Shown here: piece by piece, positions 10,686-24,363 of the stretch
Numbering within the stretch: the first letter of the stretch is position 1
Layout of the letters: each line of letters starts with the position of its first letter
DNA from: Magicicada septendecula
Lineage: Eukaryota; Arthropoda; Insecta; Hemiptera; Cicadidae
Length of the DNA stretch: 64,000 nt
NCBI GenBank assembly: GCA_034769895.1
Contig: CM068373.1
Span: 199,496,134-199,560,133, forward strand
Direction of reading: 5' to 3'
Position numbers and translations under genes: made by a program
Notes under the pieces: generated by a model
The model's input: the letters and a program-made list of their open reading frames with translations, nothing else
Told to the model about the DNA's origin: nothing
Databases searched by the model: none

Positions 10686-13600
10686 CTATCCCCCTTCGAA
10701 CGTTTTGGATAGCCCCCGACAACGTTTAAGTTTGGAAATGTGGCTTGTCATCAACTTTTGTTTGCCTCCCGGTACGCCCAGCCGGGCCGTCACCGGTGAC
10801 GTAAATCCTATGATTCGGTATGGCCCCGACCAACGGTAGCATAGCTTCGCAGCACGTTTGTCGGCGGCAGAGCTGAGTGGGTGGCTTTGGCAATAGACCC
10901 AGTCACCAATCCGGAAGGGGTTTGGAATACGCCCCTGATTATAACGCCGACGGACCCGCTCGTGCGCTCACAGCAAATTCTTCCGAGCCATTTTCCATCT
11001 CTCCGCAGTTTTATTATTGGGCTCCCGCGGCAGAAGATCTTCAATATCCCATAGGTTGGTCAACGGGAGTGCGGGCGAGAATCCAAACAAAATTTCAAAG
11101 GGCACGGCCTGATGACTGTCGTGTCTGGCCGTGTTGAAGGCTAATTGTAACCACTTCAGATTCTGATCCCAGGTTGTTTGTTCCTCAGCGTGATAAGCAA
11201 TCAAGGCGGACCGGAGATTCCGATTGAATCTCTCCGCATGGGACGGTTGTGGGTAATAAGGGGAAGTGGTTACGTGTTTGATGCCACTGGCGAAACACAT
11301 ACGCCTGAATTCGTTTGAAATAAATTGCGGGCCATTGTCCGAGACAATGATGGTCGGAAGACCGAAATGCTGAAAAACGGGGTTCTGTAAAGCGTTGATG
11401 GTCAAACGAGCGGTTGCCTGCCGTAAGGGCAGTAGCCAGGCAAACTTTGAAAAAGCATCTACACAAACAAGCAGGTAAGCATTACCTGACTTGCTACGGA
11501 GGAACGGCCCCACGTAGTCAATAAATAACTTTTCCATTGGTCTGCTCGCCACCTCAGAAGATAACAACCCTAGTTTGGTGTCCTGGGCAGGCTTGCTCAA
11601 GCCACACAGATGACAGATTTTTACTCTCGTCGCGATGTCTCTATCCATGCCCTTCCAGATAAAATGTTTCCTAATACTGGAAATGGTCTTCGAAATTCCC
11701 TTGTGGCCTCCGATTGGGGAATCACGGAAATAACTGAAGACCATGGGCACTAATTTGCTAGGCAGCACGATTTTAGGTGCTCGTCCTTTTCTTTCTCGAC
11801 AACAAAGGACTCCCTTGGACAAGAAATAAGGGGCCTGTACGTTACCCTGCTTAATATTTTGGATGACTTGACCCAGCACTTCGTCGTTTAACTGATGGGG
11901 TAACACATCAGTGAAGGCTAATGGAAAATCGAGAAGAACGGAACAGGGTTGCTCAGCTTGGGCATCACTGGGTTGGGAAAACATACGGGATAAGGCTTCT
12001 GCAACCACATTCTGGGATCCCCTGATGTGTTGCACGGTGAACTTAAAGGATGAGATTTTCACCACCCATCTACCAATTTTACCCAGTTGCCAGGGATGAG
12101 CTAGAAGCCATGAGAGAGCCTGATTGTCGGTCTCGAGCAGGAACTCAGCATGTTCCAGGAAACGCCTGAACTTATCTAGAGCGTATACAACAGCTAAACA
12201 CTCTAGCTCATAAACGGATGATTTATGTTCTTGCTGGGTCAACGTGCGTGAGATAAAAGCCACAGGCTGCCTAGCGTCGTCAATAACCTGGGAAAGGACC
12301 GCTCCGAGCGCAACCGAACTCGCGTCCGTCTGCAAAATGAACGGCTTTGAAAAGTCGGGCATCCGCAACACCGGTGGGGAAATGATGGCTTCCTTTAAGG
12401 TATCAAAAGCCTTCTGTTGGTTTTCCCCCCATGCAAACTTTGCCCCCTTCTTCCTCAGTTCATTCAAGGGAGCGGCAATTTCAGCGATATTCGGTATGAA
12501 ACGCCGATAGAAATTTATCATACCGACGAATCTCGCTATGCCCTTCGCATCCCTAGGCGGAGGAAAGTCACGGATGCCTTGTGTCCTCTCTGGGTCTACC
12601 GTCACGCCTTTGTATGAAATTAAATGGCCCAAGAAAGAAATACTCTCTTGGGCGAAACGAACCTTTTCGGGATTGACAGTGAGTCCAGCCTCTCTTAAAC
12701 GACCCAACACCTCTCTTAAATGCCGCAGATGATCTTCAAAAGTCTCACTATACACCAACAGATCGTCAAGATAATTATAGACGAAACGGAATTTGACGTC
12801 GTGAAAGACAGTGTCAAGAAGGCGAGTAAGTGTCTGGGCCCCCACAGCCAAACCCATGGGAACCCTTGTGTACTGGTACAAATTCCAGGGTACACAAAAA
12901 GCTGTGTATGGTTTACTTTCTTTGGCAAGAGGTATCTGATGATAGGCCGCGTTCAGATCGATAATGGTATAAAATCTGGCCCCACTGAACCAATCAAAGG
13001 CCGAATGTAAATCCGGGAGGGGAACAGAATCCACCTCGATATTGGCGTTCAACTTCCTGTAATCAATAACCATTCTTTGTTTGCCACCAGGCTTTGGCAC
13101 TAAAAATGCTGGACTGGCATAGCTGGAATGAGAAGGTTCAATCACCCCTTGGTCCAATAATTCTTGAACCTTCTCTCGCAGAATGGTCATCTAAGGAGGG
13201 GCAAACTTGTAAGGGTGTGACCTCACTATTTTCGTATCTGTAAGACTGATTTTATATTCCAGCAGGTGTGTGAGTCCCAAAGTAGGAGTTAACACCTCGG
13301 GAAATTCCTCACACAAATGATCTAAGGCCGTCTGCTGGGATGGAGTGAGATGGTCTCGTGCAGAATCGGGACAAGCTACTTCTTGAATACCCGGCTTAGC
13401 GCCCTGGTACCCAAGGAACGGAATTAAAACCTCCCGATTAAATTTAAAAAAACATTGGTGCGCTTCGATGTCCAGCACGAGACCACTTTTTGCGATAAAA
13501 TCGGCACCAATGATACAATCCACTCCCAGAGCAGGAGAAACCAGAAAAGACCACACCCAAGAAAACCCATCGATTTTGATCTTAAAGGAAGTAACCCGGG

Positions 13601-13895
13601 AGATAGGCAAGATTTCCCGGGATGCCGTCCAGCATATAGCAGATGACTTTTCTGACCTTTTAATTAAACCCTGTCGTTCAAGGTCCGCATGTACCCGAGA
13701 TGAAATGATGGATCGGGCTGAACCGGAGTCAACTAAGGCTCTGAGCTGACCCCCCTCTACCTCGAGCGACAGAAAGGGGCATACAGAAAGTTGTTGCGAG
13801 GTAGCGGACTGGACCTTGATATTTGAAGATTGGGCTTTTAACGACTGCCTGGAGGTCGACGGAAGTTGAACAGAATTGAAGCGGGGGGAAGACAT
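10686..13895 (-). pseudogene. pol: Pol polyprotein, unit 2, stopped before RT and again in integrase
   Basis: The protease part is open from 13895 to 13191 (234 codons). An AAG to TAG change at 13188-13190 then stops the frame just before the RT domain. The frame reopens at 13190 and runs 740 codons through RT, RNase H and the integrase catalytic core to the same CGA to TGA stop (10968) as in unit 1. RT residues HQIPL and YLDD, RNase H QTDAS and integrase DDE are all present. The shared second stop and shared residues such as HPWQLG and SYFRD group this copy with unit 1. Confidence 0.9.
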
Positions 13896-13931
13896 CCTCC
13901 GAAATATCTTCCCCTGTCTACTTAGTTTTTT
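13885..13931 (-). promoter_or_regulatory. -1 frameshift signal, unit 2
   Basis: Slippery heptamer, spacer, stem and loop are identical to unit 1. Confidence 0.85.
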
Positions 13932-15199
13932 GGCGCTGGTCTAGACATAGGTGGTGCTGGTCGCGCGCGCCCTCGCATACAATTTCTCGCCACGTGTCCT
14001 GGGCGGTTACAATTGTAACAAATCACAGAAGTTGAATTTGTTTGCTGACGATTTCGAGCTGGCTGGGCCTGTCGGGGGAAGGTAGGCTCTCTGGCCCCTT
14101 CCGATGTCTGAGGTCTTGGTTCGGCTCGTCTACTGTTTCCGCTCGCCTGGTCTGTCATCTGCATGGTCTCCGTCATAACGCAGAGTCGCTCCAGGTCGGT
14201 AAACCACTGCGGCCGCTGTGCAAAAACTAGTCGCAGACGGTCGTCGGCAGAGACGCCGTCGAGGATGTGTTGGACCACTTCCTCCTCCGACATGCCCATT
14301 CCCAGAATACGAGCTACCTGGCGCATCCGCAGCACGTACTGGGCCAATGTTTCGCCCCGTGCCTGTACTTTATAAAAATGACGATGGCGCAATTGCTCCA
14401 TCAGTCTACTGGGTACGAACGCCCTCAGCACCACCCGGTGGAACTCATCCACACCTTCCTTGCGTCGCATTACCTCCGCCACCCTGTCAGCCATGGTACC
14501 GCGACAGTAGGGGAAGATGAGTTCGAGCACCGTTCGCTCCAGCATACCCCGATAGTCCTTCAATTCAAAGACTATCTTGAAAAAAGGTAGTAGTTTGTCT
14601 GCTCCCAGTCCGTCCACGACTGTCAGTTGTTGAATTATATTGGCAAGTGGGTTGGGCAGGTGGTTGTACGTTGCCGCCCCCGAACCAGTCCGTACAGGCT
14701 CTACTTCTCTGTATGAAGAAGTGTTCACCGCTGAGATCACGGACTCCTCAACAACCGGAATTGGGGTGGATGCTCTTACCGGTGGTGACACTTGGAGGGT
14801 CGAGGTAATCTCCTGTATTATGTCAGAAATGTTGTATGGTGGCGGTATGTTATATGGCGGTTCACTGACTTGTGCCAGTAAATTCTGCAGCCGATGAATC
14901 AAGTGCTGCATACGTTGCCGGATCCGCCGGACAACGAGAGAGCATCCCGGTCCCTCCTCCAAACTTTCGACGGATTGAGCCAACTCCTGCAGCTCACCCC
15001 ATTTTTCCGTACACCGTTCCCACTCACTCTCGGGGTCAGTGATAGTGACCCTGGAGAGCGCATCACCCGCGGCCAGCGCTTCACGGAGCAGCCGCCGTAA
15101 GGTTTGGACATTGCCTCGGGTTTCTTTACCCCGGGCCCGGAGCTCGAACTCAATTTCCTCCCTTACAAACAACTCAGGATTTATTGAAGTCATCCTCAC
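13922..15199 (-). CDS. gag: Gag polyprotein, unit 2 (intact, 425 aa)
   Basis: The frame is full length with the CCHC knuckle in the form CYNCNRPGHVARNC. It differs from unit 1 by only a few residues: Gln for Lys in the helical region near residue 105, Ala for Val near residue 175, and SR for KN in the capsid region. Nothing in the frame suggests loss of function. It lies immediately upstream of an intact frameshift signal but a doubly stopped pol, so this unit could supply Gag but not enzymes. Confidence 0.9.
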   Translation of the reverse strand: MRMTSINPELFVREEIEFELRARGKETRGNVQTLRRLLREALAAGDALSRVTITDPESEWERCTEKWGELQELAQSVESLEEGPGCSLVVRRIRQRMQHLIHRLQNLLAQVSEPPYNIPPPYNISDIIQEITSTLQVSPPVRASTPIPVVEESVISAVNTSSYREVEPVRTGSGAATYNHLPNPLANIIQQLTVVDGLGADKLLPFFKIVFELKDYRGMLERTVLELIFPYCRGTMADRVAEVMRRKEGVDEFHRVVLRAFVPSRLMEQLRHRHFYKVQARGETLAQYVLRMRQVARILGMGMSEEEVVQHILDGVSADDRLRLVFAQRPQWFTDLERLCVMTETMQMTDQASGNSRRAEPRPQTSEGAREPTFPRQAQPARNRQQTNSTSVICYNCNRPGHVARNCMRGRARPAPPMSRPAPKN

Positions 15200-15817
15200 T
15201 TCGCGGTCGGCACACTTAACATAAACTTTAAAACTTATTCTAAATAATCAGAATCTGAAAAACCCAAGTACTGTTCTTCCAAAGAGTAGACTGCGGGTCC
15301 ACCTAACGATGCGAGAACTAGCCCACTACCTGAACAGCTCACACGCTATCACACCAGACAAAAGGAACGCGACACACACACAACACACACAACACGAAAA
15401 CAAAATACCGACCAACGAAAATTTTTTTTAACATTTCTTAGGTTACCTCCGGCTACCATTTATCGGAAGAAACCGACTGCCGATCGGGCCATACCGCATA
15501 ATCACAAAAAAAACAGCAACACCCCCCCAAACATGGGCAAGGTAACTCAAACTAACCAAGCACCGACTGCGATAAGTCTTGCCCAGGGATTTCCCCTTCT
15601 AAAATTTCCCACCACGTGGCACTATTCACTATGCAAGGCGGGAAAGTACATGTACATATATTTCAAACCATAAAACTAACAAGAAATATTTTCAACTTGG
15701 GATATAGGGCCTTTAAAATTTTTCTAAGTTCTATTTGAACTTAACATTGTGAAAGTTCCAAAATATTTCCTAAGTTTGCAAGCCCCGTTACACTCACAGG
15801 ACCCTCATCGTAAGCGC

Positions 15818-15829
15818 GCTCAGCTACCA
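15818..15829 (-). other. Candidate primer-binding site, unit 2
   Basis: Identical 12-mer in the same position relative to LTR C as in unit 1. Confidence 0.45.
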
Positions 15830-15831
15830 AA

Positions 15832-18800
15832 TGAAACCCCTACTTCATCTTGAGTAGTTAAAACAAAAAGAATATTTCTTTTTGTAAAGAGGGGTTACAA
15901 GTTAACTAAAACTAGGCTAAGGCCTAGAGAAGCTAAAAATTGCGCTGGATCCAGTGAGACGGGACTTGCAATGAAAACTCAAGAATTAAATAATTACCAA
16001 TCCCATTTTATTATTCTGTCTCATAATAAAAATATAATGAACAAATAAATACAACAGTGATTTATAATTCCCCTTTAAATGGTTAAATAAAGAAGTATAC
16101 CCTCTCAACAAGGCCACCTGAAAAATATTAACTGAATCCAAGAAAATAATTGCTATGTCACCATCAATGAATTGAAATTTTATAATAATCATTAACCTCA
16201 AAATAAGCTCCCATTAAACTATTTAATAAAATATAAAATTTATATCATGTGTTCCTTTTTAAAATGCAGTATATAAATTAATGGAGATAAATGATTTCAT
16301 TCCCAGTTACTATTAATAATTAAAATAATTACTCAACCAATTAAATGAACTTTAAAGGTGACACTTCCTATACTTGTTAAATAAAATAATTAATTTCCTT
16401 AAAGAAATGATCAGCCACGATTATTGAGATAGAATACCTCCCTTAAAAAGAAAATGAAAAGGATATATCCACATGCCTACATGTGTTAACTTTCTGTTGT
16501 AAAAGACCCTGAATAATAAATCCCTATATCCCAAGTTCCCACCAAAAGTACAGTAATGCATAATATTTATATATATATATATATATCCCCCAAAATGTAC
16601 ACAGAAATATACAGACATAACATGTTCCACAAGACAAATTACATTAGACAATAGTATACAAATACATAAAGGTCTCTTGCCACGCCCCTTTTTATATTAC
16701 CCTTCTGGTGTATATAAATTCTAACTTTTCCGTTTATAATAATCCGAATTAGGATTAAAGATTTATATCTATAAATGTACCCCCATGGTGTGGGTTAATT
16801 GCACGTCATGTGTATCATAAAATATTGCATACAAATGTCCCCAGGACATTAAAAATTTAAAACCAAGTGCCTCAGTGGCTAAGTGTTTAATTACTTAATT
16901 ACGGTGAGAAATAAAAATTGTTTAAAATAATTAACGCCCCCCAGTTACCATGATTAATATAAAGAATTTATATAGACTAAAATAGGGCCAATTAATGAAA
17001 AGAGAAAAATTGCACAATATTAGCACCTTATATAAAAAAAATACATTTGTGTGTCAGAGACGGACATGTTCCTTCAACTTATGACCAGTCTCAACAAATT
17101 TGTCTCAACAACCTTGTTTCGACAAACAAGTTGAAAAGTGTTTCGACATGCATAGCTTGGTTGAAACTAATTAAAAATTCACCTACCTCCCCAGTAATCT
17201 TTTTATACAAATGACATAACCTGATTTTAAAAATAAGAGAAAATATATGTTTTTATGCATAGTAAATTAAACTTGAGAAAATTACTAATAACAAAACTGA
17301 CTTTAAATCTGTAGCGAAAGCCCTATAAAGAAATGAGTGGAAATCTAAGTTGGATGCTGTGTTGTAGACATGTCAGTCTCTGAACTGACAATTTACTATA
17401 CATATATTGAAATTTTACAATTAATTCTTAGTGTTCACACTAAACTGTCCCATCAATTGGGGATCCAAATGAATGTTTAATTTGAAAGGTAAAAACTGAT
17501 GATTATGTATAACTGGTGCCATGTTGATTCTACGTGTTAATTATAAATGGTTGTTTTTCACCTGCTTATGTGTCCAGAAGGATGATCTCTTATTTGTAAC
17601 GTGGCGATCTTATGATTGGCATGTTGTTGTGGTTGTTGTGGTCTTATTCTCTTCGGTGTCGAGTGTGGAGCTTTTAAGATGTCATTCTTTCAGTCATGTA
17701 GCAGGACTTGTCTCTGTTCGGCGAACCCTGATCACATATTATATTTTTAGTGAGAGACCACACAAAAATGCCCCCACTGTTTGGACACCCTCCAAAATCA
17801 TATATAAAAACAACACCTAGTTATGTGCTACATAATAAAACTTGGTAACATTATTTTGGCCAACATGCCTTACTTAAAAAAACTCTCTAACAATGATTAT
17901 TTATAACCCTTTATAACCTGAACCTCACTGAATGTGAGTTGCTTTTGCAATATAATAATTTATCTTGGCTCTGTAACATCTTATGAATTTATTACTTTGA
18001 GTGAAATTGAGGTTACCACGTGGTGCAGAATTTATTTAAAACACATAGTTTTTTACTCCATAGAATCTGAGAATACTATTACTTTGAATGAGACATGATT
18101 TACGTTTAAAACGTGCCTGAGTAAGTTCCCATATATATATGTATAAGGTTTTACAGATATTGTAGCAAAACCTTATTCCACTTAATAACGACACATTGTG
18201 TAATAGGTTAAGTGCTCAACAGAATCTCGTTACATCAGTGTTAATGAAAGTTCAAACTTAATTATTTTGTGGTTATTGTACTTTAGGTATTAAGGCCGAG
18301 ATTCTGACACTCCAATAATCTAGTTTTATCGGTTTATAAAAACTTTACGAACAATTACGTATCTCACAATGCATGATTCGACAAGTGGGTACGCTTACTC
18401 AAGCTTACTAAAAAAAACGTTTTCTCCCGTGAAATTTAGTATATAATTAATATAATGAAATCAAAACTCACCGCAGTCGTTTAAGAAACTATCTAACCAT
18501 AGTTATAAGAAGTAGAAGATGGAATTCACACTTCTCTCCACCGAAGGAATTTACCACGAGGCAATCATCTAGACTTCCCTGTAGAGACAAGAAAAACGGA
18601 ACGCCGTCCTCGTTTGGGTAACGAAAATCTCACCAGGCTGCAGCACTGTTTTAAAACTGCTGCAAAACTCAGCAGATGCCGACACCGATCAAAAGGCGAA
18701 GTGTCGAAAACTGTAGTTTCTGCTCTTCCGGGTAGGGAGCAGCACTCATTATTACTTTAATTTTTGTACTGTCCTTAACTTTCGTACTGCCAATAACGTC

Positions 18801-18852
18801 AAAACTGCCAATAAAATGACTGAACTAGCGCTGAATCTTTTGACTCAGCACA
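15832..18852 (-). repeat. LTR C of the gypsy array, shared by units 2 and 3
   Basis: The boundaries are placed by alignment to LTR B and to the terminal LTR end. It shares with LTR B the variants aatttgaaagg near 17480 and cacaaaaatgcc near 17762, which the other LTRs lack. Its TA run has 9 repeats. Confidence 0.8.
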
Positions 18853-18862
18853 CCCTCACCCC
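18853..18862 (-). other. Polypurine tract, unit 3
   Basis: Same sequence and position as in unit 1. Confidence 0.75.
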
Positions 18863-19218
18863 AAAAGGGCAACATAGTTGCCCCAACGTTAAAGGCAAGG
18901 AGGGTACCCTGCAGTGTACCTCTCCCCAAAAGATACCAGTGGACGTCGTGGTTGGGTTGGCTCAGCTGAGCTTGCTCTCAGGAGCACAGAAATCAAAAAG
19001 GAAAATGAAAGAGACGAAAGAAGATATGTATTATGTAAGTGTGCGGGTGCTGCATGCTGACCTGATCAGAGTCCACATACAGCCCGAGAGAGAGAGAGAC
19101 AGCTAAAGACAAAAGAAAGATACATACGTATGGATCTTCCGATCTCCTGAGGCTCGCCCCATTCGCCTGAACACGACTTCCACATTTAACATGTACCTCT
19201 GTCCTATCTTAACGGGGA

Positions 19219-22200
19219 CTATCCCCCTTCGAACGTTTTGGATAGCCCCCGACAACGTTTAAGTTTGGAAATGTGGCTTGTCATCAACTTTTGTTTGTCT
19301 CCCGGTACGCCCAGCCGGGCCGTCACCGGTGACGTAAATCCTATGATTCGGTATGGCCCCGACCAACGGTAGCATAGCTTCGCAGCACGTTTGTCGGCGG
19401 CAGAGCTGAGTGGGTGGCTTTGGCAATAGACCCAGTCACCAATCCGGAAGGGGTTTGGAATACGCCCCTGATTATAACGCCGACGGACCCGCTCGTGCGC
19501 TCGCAGCAAATTCTTCCGAGCCATTTTCCATCTCTCCGCAGTTTTATTATTGGGCTCCCGCGGCAGAAGATCTTCAATATCCCATAGGTTGGTCAACGGG
19601 AGTGCGGGCGAGAATCCAAACAAAATTTCAAAGGGCACGGCCTGATGACTGCCGTGTCTGGCCGTGTTGAAGGCTAATTGTAACCACTTCAGATTCTGAT
19701 CCCAGGTTGTTTGTTGCTCAGCGTGATAAGCAATCAAGGCGGACCGGAGATTCCGATTGAATCTCTCCGCATGGGACGGTTGTGGGTAATAAGGGGAAGT
19801 GGTTACGTGTTTGATGCCACTGGCGAAACACATACGCCTGAATTCGTTTTAAATAAATTGCGGGCCATTGTCCGAGACAATGATGGTCGGAAGACCGAAA
19901 TGCTGAAAAACGTGGTTCTGTAAAGCGTTGATGGTCAAACGAGCGGTTGCCTGCCGTAAGGGCAGTAGCCAGGCAAACTTTGAAAAAGCATCTACACAAA
20001 CAAGCAGGTAAGCATTACCTGACTTGCTACGGGGGAACGGCCCCACGTAGTCAATAAATAACTTTTCCATTGGTCTGCTCGCCACCTCAGAAGATAACAA
20101 CCCTAGTTTGGTGTCCTGGGCAGGCTTGCTCAAGCCACACAGATGACAGTTTTTTACTCTCGTCGCGATGTCTCTATCCATGCCCTTCCAGATAAAATGT
20201 TTCCTAATACTGGAAATGGTCTTCGAAATTCCCTTGTGGCCTCCGATTGGGGAATCACGGTAATAACTGAAGACCATGGGCACTAATTTGCTAGGCAGCA
20301 CGATTTTAGGTGCTCGTCCTTTTCTTTCTCGACAACAAAGGACTCCCTTGGACAAGAAATAAGGGGCCTTTACGTTACCCTGCTTAATATTTTGGATGAC
20401 TTGACCCAGCACTTCGTCGTTTAACTGATGGGGTAACACATCAGTGAAGGCTAATGGAAAATCGAGAAGAACGGAACAGGGTTGCTCAGCTTGGGCATCA
20501 CTGGGTTGGGAAAACATACGGGATAAGGCTTCTGCAACCACATTCTGGGATCCCCTGATGTGTTGCACGGTGAACTTAAAGGATGAGATTTTCACCACCC
20601 ATCTACCAATTTTACCCAGTTGCCGGGGATGAGCTAGAAGCCATGAGAGAGCCTGATTGTCGGTCTCGAGCAGGAACTCAGCATGTTCCAGGAAACGCCT
20701 GAACTTATCTAGAGCGTATACAACAGCTAAACACTCTAGCTCATAAACGGATGATTTACGTTCTTGCTGGGTCAACGTGCGTGAGATAAAAGCCACAGGC
20801 TGCCTAGCGTCGTCAATAACCTGGGAAAGGACCGCTCCGAGCGCAACCGAACTCGCGTCCGTCTGCAAAATGAACGGCTTTGAAAAGTCGGGCATCCGCA
20901 ACACCGGTGGGGAAATGATGGCTTCCTTTAAGGTATCAAAAGCCTTCTGTTGGTTTTCCCCCCATGCAAACTTTGCCCCCTTCTTCCTCAGTTCATTCAA
21001 GGGAGCGGCAATTTCAGCGATATTCGGTATGAAACGCCGATAGAAATTTATCATACCGACGAATCTCGCTATGCCCTTCGCATCCCTAGGCGGAGGAAAG
21101 TCACGGATGCCTTGTGTCCTCTCTGGGTCTACCGTCACGCCTTTGTATGAAATTAAATGGCCCAAGAAAGAAATACTCTCTTGGGCGAAACGAACCTTTT
21201 CGGGATTGACAGTGAGGCCAGCCTCTCTTAAACGACCCAACACCTCTCTTAAATGCCGCAGATGATCTTCAAAAGTCTCACTATACACCAACAGATCGTC
21301 AAGATAATTATAGACGAAACGGAATTTGACGTCGTGAAAGACAGTGTCAAGAAGGCGAGTAAGTGTCTGGGCCCCCACAGCCAAACCCATGGGAACCCTT
21401 GTGTACTGGTACAAATTCCAGGGTACACAAAAAGCTGTGTATGGTTTACTTTCTTTGGCAAGAGGTATCTGATGATAGGCCGCGTTCAGATCGATAATGG
21501 TATAAAATCTGGCCCCACTGAACCAATCAAAGGCCGAATGTAAATCCGGGAGGGGAACAGAATCCACCTCGATATTGGCGTTCAACTTCCTGTAATCAAT
21601 AACCATTCTTTGTTTGCCACCAGGCTTTGGCACTAAAAATGCTGGACTGGCATAGCTGGAATGAGAAGGTTCAATCACCCCTTGGTCCAATAATTCTTGA
21701 ACCTTCTCTCGCAGAATGGTCATCTTAGGAGGGGCAAACTTGTAAGGGTGTGACCTCACTATTTTCGTATCTGTAAGACTGATTTTATATTCCAGCAGGT
21801 GTGTGAGTCCCAAAGTAGGAGTTAACACCTCGGGAAATTCCTCACACAAATGATCTAAGGCCGTCTGCTGGGATGGAGTGAGATGGTCTCGTGCAGAATC
21901 GGGACAAGCTACTTCCTGGATACCCGGCTTAGCGCCCTGGTACCCAAGGAACGGAATTAAAACCTCCCGATTAAATTTAAAAAAACATTGGTGCGCTTCG
22001 ATGTCCAGCACGAGACCACTTTTTGCGATAAAATCGGCACCAATGATACAATCCACTCCCAGAGCAGGAGAAACCAGAAAAGACCACACCCAAGAAAACC
22101 CATCGATTTTGATCTTAAAGGAAGTAACCCGGGAGATAGGCAAGATTTCCCGGGATGCCGTCCAGCATATAGCAGATGACTTTTCTGACCTTTTAATTAA

Positions 22201-22428
22201 ACCCTGTCGTTCAAGGTCCGCATGTACCCGAGATGAAATGATGGATCGGGCTGAACCGGAGTCAACTAAGGCTCTGAGCTGACCCCCCTCTACCTCGAGC
22301 GACAGAAAGGGGCATACAGAAAGTTGTTGCGAGGTAGCGGACTGGACCTTGATATTTGAAGATTGGGCTTTTAACGACTGCCTGGAGGTCGACGGAAGTT
22401 GAACAGAATTGAAGCGGGGGGAAGACAT
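19219..22428 (-). pseudogene. pol: Pol polyprotein, unit 3, stopped inside the integrase core
   Basis: The frame is open for 859 codons from 22428 to 19849, covering protease, RT, RNase H, the integrase HHCC finger and the first two catalytic Asp residues. A TCA to TAA change right after DNGPQFI at 19849-19851 then separates the catalytic Glu and C-terminus. These remain open from 19833 to the native stop at 19219 (204 codons from the next Met). This downstream part includes SHAERFNRN, with the third catalytic residue, and a C-terminal basic region with IGDWVY and YRWSGPYRI, the GPY/F-type module of Ty3/gypsy integrases. Residues such as HPRQLG, NVKAPY and VKNCHLC are shared with unit 4. Confidence 0.9.
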
Positions 22429-22464
22429 CTTCCGAAATATCTTCCCCTGTCTACTTAGTTTTTT
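22418..22464 (-). promoter_or_regulatory. -1 frameshift signal, unit 3
   Basis: The heptamer (22464-22458) and both stem arms are unchanged. One substitution falls in the loop. The upstream gag deletion means ribosomes reach it in the wrong frame. Confidence 0.8.
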
Positions 22465-23731
22465 GGCGCTGGTCTAGACATAGGTGGTGCTGGTCGCGCG
22501 CGCCCTCGCATACAATTTCTCGCCACGTGTCCTGGCGGTTACAATTGTAACAAATCACAGAAGTTGAATTTGTTTGCTGACGATTTCGAGCTGGCTGGGC
22601 CTGTCGGGGGAAGGTAGGCTCTCTGGCCCCTTCCGATGTCTGAGGTCTTGGTTCGGCTCGTCTACTGTTTCCGCTCGCCTTGTCGGTCATCTGCATGGTC
22701 TCCGTCATAACGCAGAGTCGCTCGAGGTCGGTAAACCACTGCGGCCGCTGTGCAAAAACTAGTCGCAGACGGTCGTCGGCAGAGACGCCGTCGAGGATGT
22801 GTTGGACCACTTCCTCCTCCGACATGCCCATTCCCAGAATACGAGCTACCTGGCGCATCCGCAGCACATACTGGGCCAATGTTTCGCCCCGTGCCTGTAC
22901 TTTATAAAAATGACGATGGCGCAATTGCTCCATCAGTCTACTGGGTACGAACGCCCTCAGCACCACCCGGTGGAACTCATCCACACCTTCCTTGCGTCGC
23001 ATTACCTCCGCCACCCTGTCAGCCATGGTACCGCGACAGTAGGGGAAGATGAGTTCGAGCACCGTTCGCTCCAGCATACCCCGATAGTCCTTCAATTCAA
23101 AGACTATCTTGAAAAAAGGTAGTAGTTTGTCTGCTCCCAGTCCGTCCACGACTGGCAGTTGTTGAATTATATTGGCAAGTGGGTTGGGCAGGTGGTTGTA
23201 CGTTGCCGCCCCCGAACCAGTCCGTACAGGCTCTACTTCTCTGTATGAAGAAGTGTTCACCGCTGAGATCACGGACTCCTCAACAACCGGAATTGGGGTG
23301 GATGCTCTTACCGGTGGTGACCCTTGGAGGGTCGAGGTAATCTCCTGTATTATGTCAGAAATTTTGTATGGTGGCGGTATGTTATATGGCGGTTCACTGA
23401 CTTGTGCCAGTAAATTCTGCAGCCGATGAATCAAGTGCTGCATACGTTGCCGGATCCGCCGGACAACGAGAGAGCATCCCGGTCCCTCCTCCAAACTTTC
23501 GACGGATTGAGCCAACTCCTGCAGCTCACCCCATTTTTCCGTACACCGTTCCCACTCACTCTCGGGGTCAGTGATAGTGACCCTGGAGAGCGCATCACCC
23601 GCGGCCAGCGCTTCACGGAGCAGCCGCCGTAAGGTTTGGACATTGCCTCGGGTTTCTTTACCCAGGGCCCGGAGCTCGAACTCAATTTCCTCCCTTACAA
23701 ACAACTCAGGATTTATTGAAGTCATCCTCAC
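22451..23731 (-). pseudogene. gag: Gag, unit 3, frameshifted at the zinc knuckle
   Basis: The frame is normal from 23731 to the first half of the knuckle (CYNCNR). There a single G is missing in the run near 22533-22535 (cctggcgg here against cctgggcgg in the other units). The remaining knuckle residues and tail are replaced by an unrelated sequence ending at 22451, three bases past the normal stop. The nucleic-acid-binding histidine and third cysteine are therefore lost. The altered frame also bypasses the normal position of the gag-pol slip, so this unit should not make a normal Gag-Pol fusion. The capsid region is intact. Confidence 0.9.
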
Positions 23732-24349
23732 TTCGCGGTCGGCACACTTAACATAAACTTTAAAACTTATTCGAAATAATCAGAATCTGAAAAACCCAAG
23801 TACTGTTCTTCCAAAGAGTAGACTGCGGGTCCACCTAACGATGCGAGAACTAGCCCACTACCTGAACAGCTCACACTCTATCACACCAGACAAAAGGAAC
23901 GCGACACACACACAACACACACAACACGAAAACAAAATACCGACCAACGAAAATTTATTTTAACATTTCTTAGGTTACCTCCGGCTACCATTTATCGGAA
24001 GAAACCGACTGCCGATCGGGCCATACCGCATAATCACAAAAAAAACAGCAACACCCCCCCAAACATGGGCAAGGTAACTCAAACTAACCAAGCACCGACT
24101 GCGATAAGTCTTGCCCAGGGATTTCCCCTTCTAAAATTTCCCACCACGTGGCACTATTCACTATGCAAGGCGGGAAAGTACATGTACATATATTTCAAAC
24201 CATAAAACTAACAAGAAATATTTTCAACTTGGGATATAGGGCCTTTAAAATTTTTCTAAGTTCTATTTGAACTTAACATTGTGAAAGTTCCAAAATATTT
24301 CCTAAGTTTGCAAGCCCCGTTACACTCAAAGGACCCTCATCGTAAGCGC

Positions 24350-24361
24350 GCTCAGCTACCA
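24350..24361 (-). other. Candidate primer-binding site, unit 3
   Basis: Identical 12-mer in the same position relative to LTR D as in unit 1. Confidence 0.45.
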
Positions 24362-24363
24362 AA